Assembly: GCA_023150195.1 (NCBI GenBank)
Contig: JAKLLI010000003.1
Span: forward strand, 1 to 21,729
Length of the DNA stretch: 21,729 bases
Reading direction: 5' to 3'
From: Azonexus sp.
GTDB lineage: Bacteria > Pseudomonadota > Gammaproteobacteria > Burkholderiales > Rhodocyclaceae
Below the pieces are notes generated by a model. It had not been told where the DNA came from. It saw nothing but the letters and a program-made list of their open reading frames with translations, and made no database searches. The position numbers were made by a program, and so were the translations under genes. Shown piece by piece: positions 18,233-21,729 of the stretch; the stretch's first letter is position 1; every line of letters begins with the position of its first letter.

Positions 18233-19971
18233 GAACGCTCCTTGGCTGCTGCCATATTGGCGGCGGGCGCATCCGGACGAATGCCTTGCGAACGCAATGC
18301 GCCGGCCATCACCTGCGAGAACACCGGCCCCGCAATGTCGCCGCCGTAATAGCGGCCATCGCTGGGCTCATCGACCATCACTGCGACGATCAGCCGCGGA
18401 TCGGACATCGGCGCCATACCGACAAAAGAAGCAATGTATTTATTCGCATAAGCGCCCGCTTCCAGCTTGTGGGCGGTGCCCGTCTTGCCCCCGACGCGAT
18501 AGCCTGGCACTGCCGCTTTCGGTGCCGTGCCACCAGGACCGACCACCATTTCCAACATGGCGCGCATTTCCCGGGCGGTCTGTGGCGAATAGATTTGCTG
18601 ACCACGCACCAGCGGTTGGTCTGCGCGCTGCAACGACAGCGGCTTGAGCTCCCCATCATTGGCGAACACGGTATAGGCGCGCGCCAACTGGATCAGACTG
18701 ACGGAAATGCCGTGCCCGTAAGACATGGTCGCCTGCTCGATCGGCTTCCAGTTTTTCCACGGCCGCAAGCGCCCACCAACTTCCCCAGGAAAACCCAGCT
18801 CGGGGGTCCGGCCAAAACCCAGCCCATCAAAAATGGACCACATCGCTTCCGCCGGCATGCTCAGCGCGATTTTGGTCGTACCTACATTCGAGGACTTCTG
18901 AATGACTTCGGCGACACTCAGCTTGCCATGGGGGTGCGCATCGGAAATGGTCGCCTTGCCAATGGTGAGGCGACCCGGCGCACAATCAATCACGGAGTCG
19001 TAACGATATTTCCCCTTATCCAAGCCCAGGGCCACCGTAAACGGCTTCAAGGTCGAGCCCGGCTCGAAGGTATCGGTCACCGCCCGGTTGCGTAACTGCG
19101 CGCCGGAAAGCGCACTGCGATTGTTCGGGTTATAGGTTGGCCAGTTCGCCAACGCCAGGATTTCCCCGGTCCGCGCATCAAGCACCACCACACCACCCGC
19201 CTTGGCCTTGTGTTCGATCACCGCCGCTTTCAACTGGCTGTAGGCGATGTACTGAATCTTGGAATCGATGGCCAGCACCACATCCTTGCCATCCTGCGGC
19301 GGCCGTGTCGCACCCACATCCTCGACGATGTTGCCGCGACGATCGCGAATGACCGTCCGCGCCCCGGCGCGTCCGAGCAGCGACGACTGGAAGGCCAACT
19401 CCACGCCTTCCAAGCCTTTGTCATCCACCCCGGTAAAGCCCACCAGATGCGCTGTCATTTCACCCGCCGGGTAGTAACGACGGTACTCGCGCTCCTGATG
19501 CACGCCGGGCAACTTGGCTGCCGCAACCTGATCGGCCACTTGCGGCGGCACCTGGCGCTTGAGAAACACAAAACCCTTGTCGGCCGCCAGACGCGCGTCC
19601 AGTTCACGAGGCTTGACTTCCAACATGTCAGCCAGCCGACGCTTCTGGTCTGCCGTCATGTTTCGCGCATCGACCGGAATGGCCCAGATCGATTTCATGG
19701 GTGTCGACACCGCCAGCATGTCGCCATGGCGATCCATCACCTTGCCCCGCGATGCTGAAATCTCGATATCCCGCAAATAGCGGGAGTCGCCTTTTTCCTG
19801 AAGAAAATCGTTGTTGATGACCTGCAAATAGAACGCACGCACCAGCAAAGCGACAAATGCCCCCATCAGGAGCAAGCCAACGGTGCGCGAACGCCAGCCC
19901 TGCAGCGCCAGCGCCAGCACCGGGCTATCCACATAACGATGTCCGCGCACGGAACGACGCCCCACCGCCAT
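18229..19971 (-). CDS. ftsI: Septal peptidoglycan transpeptidase FtsI (PBP3)
   Basis: FtsI is the class B penicillin-binding protein that crosslinks septal murein and partners FtsW. It has 580 residues. The cytoplasmic tail is followed by one membrane helix at about 30-50 and a periplasmic pedestal with SASRGKVMDRHGDMLAVST from residue 72. The transpeptidase motifs are intact: the acyl-serine S306 in GSTLKP with K309, the SSN triad at 360-362, and KTG at 496-498. The ATG at 19971 shares one base with the ftsL stop (TGATG). Its stop overlaps murE as ATGA. Confidence 0.98.
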   Translation of the reverse strand: MAVGRRSVRGHRYVDSPVLALALQGWRSRTVGLLLMGAFVALLVRAFYLQVINNDFLQEKGDSRYLRDIEISASRGKVMDRHGDMLAVSTPMKSIWAIPVDARNMTADQKRRLADMLEVKPRELDARLAADKGFVFLKRQVPPQVADQVAAAKLPGVHQEREYRRYYPAGEMTAHLVGFTGVDDKGLEGVELAFQSSLLGRAGARTVIRDRRGNIVEDVGATRPPQDGKDVVLAIDSKIQYIAYSQLKAAVIEHKAKAGGVVVLDARTGEILALANWPTYNPNNRSALSGAQLRNRAVTDTFEPGSTLKPFTVALGLDKGKYRYDSVIDCAPGRLTIGKATISDAHPHGKLSVAEVIQKSSNVGTTKIALSMPAEAMWSIFDGLGFGRTPELGFPGEVGGRLRPWKNWKPIEQATMSYGHGISVSLIQLARAYTVFANDGELKPLSLQRADQPLVRGQQIYSPQTAREMRAMLEMVVGPGGTAPKAAVPGYRVGGKTGTAHKLEAGAYANKYIASFVGMAPMSDPRLIVAVMVDEPSDGRYYGGDIAGPVFSQVMAGALRSQGIRPDAPAANMAAAKERS

Positions 19972-20240
19972 CAGCGCCCCCCCGCCAGCGTCTCCAGACG
20001 CCCCGGCGCCACGGGAAGCTGCATGCGCAGGCGATCACGGGCAATCTGCTCGACACGGGGATGCGTTGCCCATGTCGACATTTCAAGTTGCAACTGACCG
20101 TATTCCACGTCGAGTTGCCGTCCTTTTTCCTGCTCGGCCTCCAAGGCCTGAAACAGCTTGCGCGCCCGGTGCTGTGAGGTCACCACACCCAGCGCACAGA
20201 ACACCACCAACAGGAGAAGCAGGAGATTGACGCGTTGCAT
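19971..20240 (-). CDS. ftsL: Cell division protein FtsL
   Basis: FtsL is a small bitopic protein that forms a coiled coil with FtsB and binds FtsQ, helping activate FtsW-FtsI. It has 89 residues: a very short N terminus, one membrane helix at about 5-22 (NLLLLLLVVFCALGVV), and a periplasmic coiled coil at about 27-60 with spaced leucines. The family motif HPRVEQIARDRLRMQLP follows. FtsL is poorly conserved, so position between rsmH and ftsI supports the call. I chose the ATG at 20240, which shares one base with the rsmH stop and has GGAG 8 nt upstream. A GTG at 20243 would add one residue. Confidence 0.92.
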   Translation of the reverse strand: MQRVNLLLLLLVVFCALGVVTSQHRARKLFQALEAEQEKGRQLDVEYGQLQLEMSTWATHPRVEQIARDRLRMQLPVAPGRLETLAGGR

Positions 20241-21166
20241 CACAGCTTCTCCGCCACGCGCATGACTGCGCTGCGCGCCCGGGGATTGGCCGCAATTTCC
20301 GCCTCGCCGGGCTTGATCGCCTTGCCCACCAGCGCCAGCTTGGGCTTGGGCAACTGATCGGCACGCAGCGGCAGATTGCGCGGCAGACTATCCGCGGTCG
20401 ACTGCTGGCGCATGAAATTTTTCACGATGCGATCTTCAAGCGAATGAAAGGAAATCACGACAAGGCGCCCACCCGGCTTCAACAGTTCAAGCGCCTGCGG
20501 CAAGGCTACCTCCAGCTGGCGGAGCTCTTGATTGATATGAATCCGTAAAGCTTGAAAGCTGCGCGTCGCCGGGTCCTGCCCTGGCTCACGGGTGCGCACG
20601 GTCTCGCGTACAAGGGCCGCGAACTGAGCTGTTGTGACAATTGGTTGTTCCACCCGAGCAGCCACAACCTTCTTTGCAATCTGGAAAGCAAACCGTTCTT
20701 CGCCATAATTTCTGATGACCTCCGTAATTTCCCTCAATTCGGCACGCGCCAGCCATTCCGCCGCCGTCTCTCCCTGCGTCGTATCCATCCGCATATCCAA
20801 TGGCGCGTCGTAGCGAAAACTGAAGCCACGATCCGCGTCATCGATTTGCGGCGACGACACCCCCACATCAAACAAGACGCCATCGACCGCGGACACGCCG
20901 GCGTCCTGCGCCGCCGCTGCCAATTCACCAAAGGCACGATGCACCAACAAAAAACGGCCATCAGCGATGGCCGCACCCGCCGCAATCGCCTGCGGATCGC
21001 GGTCAACCGCGATCAAACGTCCTTTTTCACCCAAACGGGAAAGAATGCGTCGGCTATGCCCACCGCGCCCAAAGGTCGCATCCACATAGGCGCCATCGGC
21101 CTGCAGCGCCAGCGCCGCGACCGCCTCTTCGAGCAGCACCGTGACATGAGACCCCGCAGCGGTCAC
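20240..21166 (-). CDS. rsmH: 16S rRNA (cytosine(1402)-N(4))-methyltransferase RsmH
   Basis: RsmH (also called MraW) methylates N4 of C1402 in 16S rRNA, near the ribosomal P site, using S-adenosylmethionine. It has 308 residues. The N terminus [11 protein letters not shown] matches the family. The S-adenosylmethionine site is [16 protein letters not shown] at 27-42, with AVDRDPQAI following. [12 protein letters not shown] and [16 protein letters not shown] are further hallmarks, and the end carries [15 protein letters not shown]. The start is GTG at 21166, which overlaps the mraZ stop as GTGA; no ATG fits the family N terminus. Confidence 0.97.
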   Translation of the reverse strand: MTAAGSHVTVLLEEAVAALALQADGAYVDATFGRGGHSRRILSRLGEKGRLIAVDRDPQAIAAGAAIADGRFLLVHRAFGELAAAAQDAGVSAVDGVLFDVGVSSPQIDDADRGFSFRYDAPLDMRMDTTQGETAAEWLARAELREITEVIRNYGEERFAFQIAKKVVAARVEQPIVTTAQFAALVRETVRTREPGQDPATRSFQALRIHINQELRQLEVALPQALELLKPGGRLVVISFHSLEDRIVKNFMRQQSTADSLPRNLPLRADQLPKPKLALVGKAIKPGEAEIAANPRARSAVMRVAEKL

Positions 21167-21612
21167 AGCACCAGATCCCCAAGATCCTGCGGCAAGTCAT
21201 CCCCGAGCAGCGCCTCGGCTGCCAGATCGTTCTGCTGCCGCCAACCCGCCTCACTCCAGATCTCGAAATGCGACCCCATACCCACCAGATAAACGGTCTT
21301 GTCGAGCTTCGCCAGCTCACGCAACTCAGGGGCAATCAACAAACGCCCCGTGCCATCGGGCGACTCGGTTCGCGCGTTCCCGACCATCAGACGCTGAATG
21401 GCAGCAACGGTGCGACTCAGGCTATTGCCAGAGAGGATTTTGTCGCGAATCGGCTGCCAGGCCGGGGCGGGGTAAAGCAGCAAACAGCCATGCGGATGCG
21501 CGGTCAGCACCAGCGAGCCCTCACCGGCGGCGAGCAGGGCGTCACGATGCCTTGCCGGAATGGCAAGCCGCCCTTTCGCGTCCAGATTGAGTGCCGCAGC
21601 CCCCTCAAACAT
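21163..21612 (-). CDS. mraZ: Transcriptional regulator MraZ
   Basis: MraZ is a ring-forming DNA-binding protein with two AbrB-like halves. In E. coli it represses its own promoter and so affects the whole dcw operon. The protein has 149 residues. The first half has [18 protein letters not shown] at 9-26, and the second has [16 protein letters not shown] with [14 protein letters not shown]. Both carry the GR-x-x-x-P-type motif of the family, the second slightly divergent. The ATG at 21612 gives [11 protein letters not shown], as expected for the family. It is the first gene of the cluster, 33 bp below the -10 box and directly under the repeats described at 21616-21649. Confidence 0.96.
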   Translation of the reverse strand: MFEGAAALNLDAKGRLAIPARHRDALLAAGEGSLVLTAHPHGCLLLYPAPAWQPIRDKILSGNSLSRTVAAIQRLMVGNARTESPDGTGRLLIAPELRELAKLDKTVYLVGMGSHFEIWSEAGWRQQNDLAAEALLGDDLPQDLGDLVL

Positions 21613-21615
21613 CCC

Positions 21616-21649
21616 CGTTTACCCACTTTTGTGCACGTTTACCCACTTT
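21616..21649 (-). promoter_or_regulatory. Probable MraZ operator: two identical direct repeats
   Basis: The minus strand has two exact 14-bp copies of AAAGTGGGTAAACG, at 21649-21636 and 21629-21616, with a 20-bp period. Between them, in 10-bp phase, is the weaker unit AACGTGCACA, and a fourth weak unit runs into the start codon. Each strong copy contains TGGGT, matching the TGGGN repeats spaced 10 bp apart that E. coli MraZ binds. It also contains AAAGTGG, like the sites reported for Mollicutes MraZ. The upstream copy overlaps the -10 box, so binding should block transcription. Confidence 0.78.
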
Positions 21650-21673
21650 AGAGCAACAAACCGGGAGCGTCAA
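21645..21673 (-). promoter_or_regulatory. Sigma70-type promoter of the dcw cluster
   Basis: The minus strand has TTGACG (21673-21668, five of six matches to TTGACA), a 17-bp spacer, and TAAAGT (21650-21645, four of six matches to TATAAT). Transcription would begin near 21638, giving a leader of about 26 nt before the mraZ ATG. Upstream of the -35, bases 21674-21697 are A+T-rich with an A7 run, which could act as an UP element. Bases 21698-21729 show no feature I can name. Confidence 0.75.
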
Positions 21674-21729
21674 TAGAAAATCAGGATTTTTTTCTTAAAC
21701 AACAATGACTTACACGCGATTTCGGAGAC

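Noticed and set aside
21677..21693. Short stem AAAAT/ATTTT followed by a T run on the plus strand, resembling a terminator
   Set aside because: The stem is only 5 A-T pairs and too weak. The T run is better read as A-tract DNA upstream of the mraZ promoter.
1..21729. Search for a novel defence, mobile or biosynthetic system
   Set aside because: Every stretch over 300 bases is accounted for by core genes. No transposase, integrase, inverted terminal repeats, CRISPR-like repeats, tRNA or rRNA genes were seen.

Overview
The window carries a complete division and cell wall (dcw) cluster read on the minus strand, from mraZ near the right end (21612) to ftsZ (5221). It continues through lpxC and three flanking genes to a secA gene cut by the left edge. 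The order is mraZ, rsmH, ftsL, ftsI, murE, murF, mraY, murD, ftsW, murG, murC, ddl, ftsQ, ftsA, ftsZ, lpxC, then a small membrane protein gene, dciA (the only plus-strand gene), an M23 endopeptidase gene and secA. The DNA is GC-rich. MurE has the meso-diaminopimelate motif DNPR, and LpxC implies a lipopolysaccharide outer membrane, so the source is Gram-negative. The gene order resembles Escherichia coli up to lpxC, but the lpxC-dciA-M23-secA stretch without secM resembles pseudomonads and betaproteobacteria. Protein style suggests a betaproteobacterium, possibly Rhodocyclaceae; that is inference.

Right end (21613-21729): no gene. It holds a good sigma70-type promoter for the cluster and 10-bp-phased AAAGTGGGTA-type repeats that look like a MraZ operator. 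These overlap the -10 box and run down to the mraZ start codon, implying autoregulation.

Middle (8417-21612): twelve genes from mraZ to ddl have no intergenic base between them. All eleven junctions are 4-bp or 1-bp overlaps or directly abutting codons, suggesting translational coupling. They encode the transcription regulator, a 16S rRNA methyltransferase, early divisome proteins (FtsL, FtsI, FtsW) and the whole cytoplasmic and membrane pathway to lipid II (MurC, D, E, F, Ddl, MraY, MurG). ftsQ, ftsA and ftsZ follow with small gaps, and ftsZ has its own near-perfect Shine-Dalgarno site.

Left part (1-5220): a 12-bp hairpin follows ftsZ, and the probable lpxC -10 box lies inside that hairpin. 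A 63-residue two-helix membrane protein follows lpxC. dciA, for the replicative helicase operator, points the other way: its tail overlaps the small gene by 17 bp and its start lies 10 bp from that of the M23 gene. A double hairpin and an extended -10 element precede secA.

I see no mobile element, CRISPR array, tRNA, rRNA, defence system or disrupted gene. The coding content is ordinary core genome; the points of interest are regulatory and architectural.
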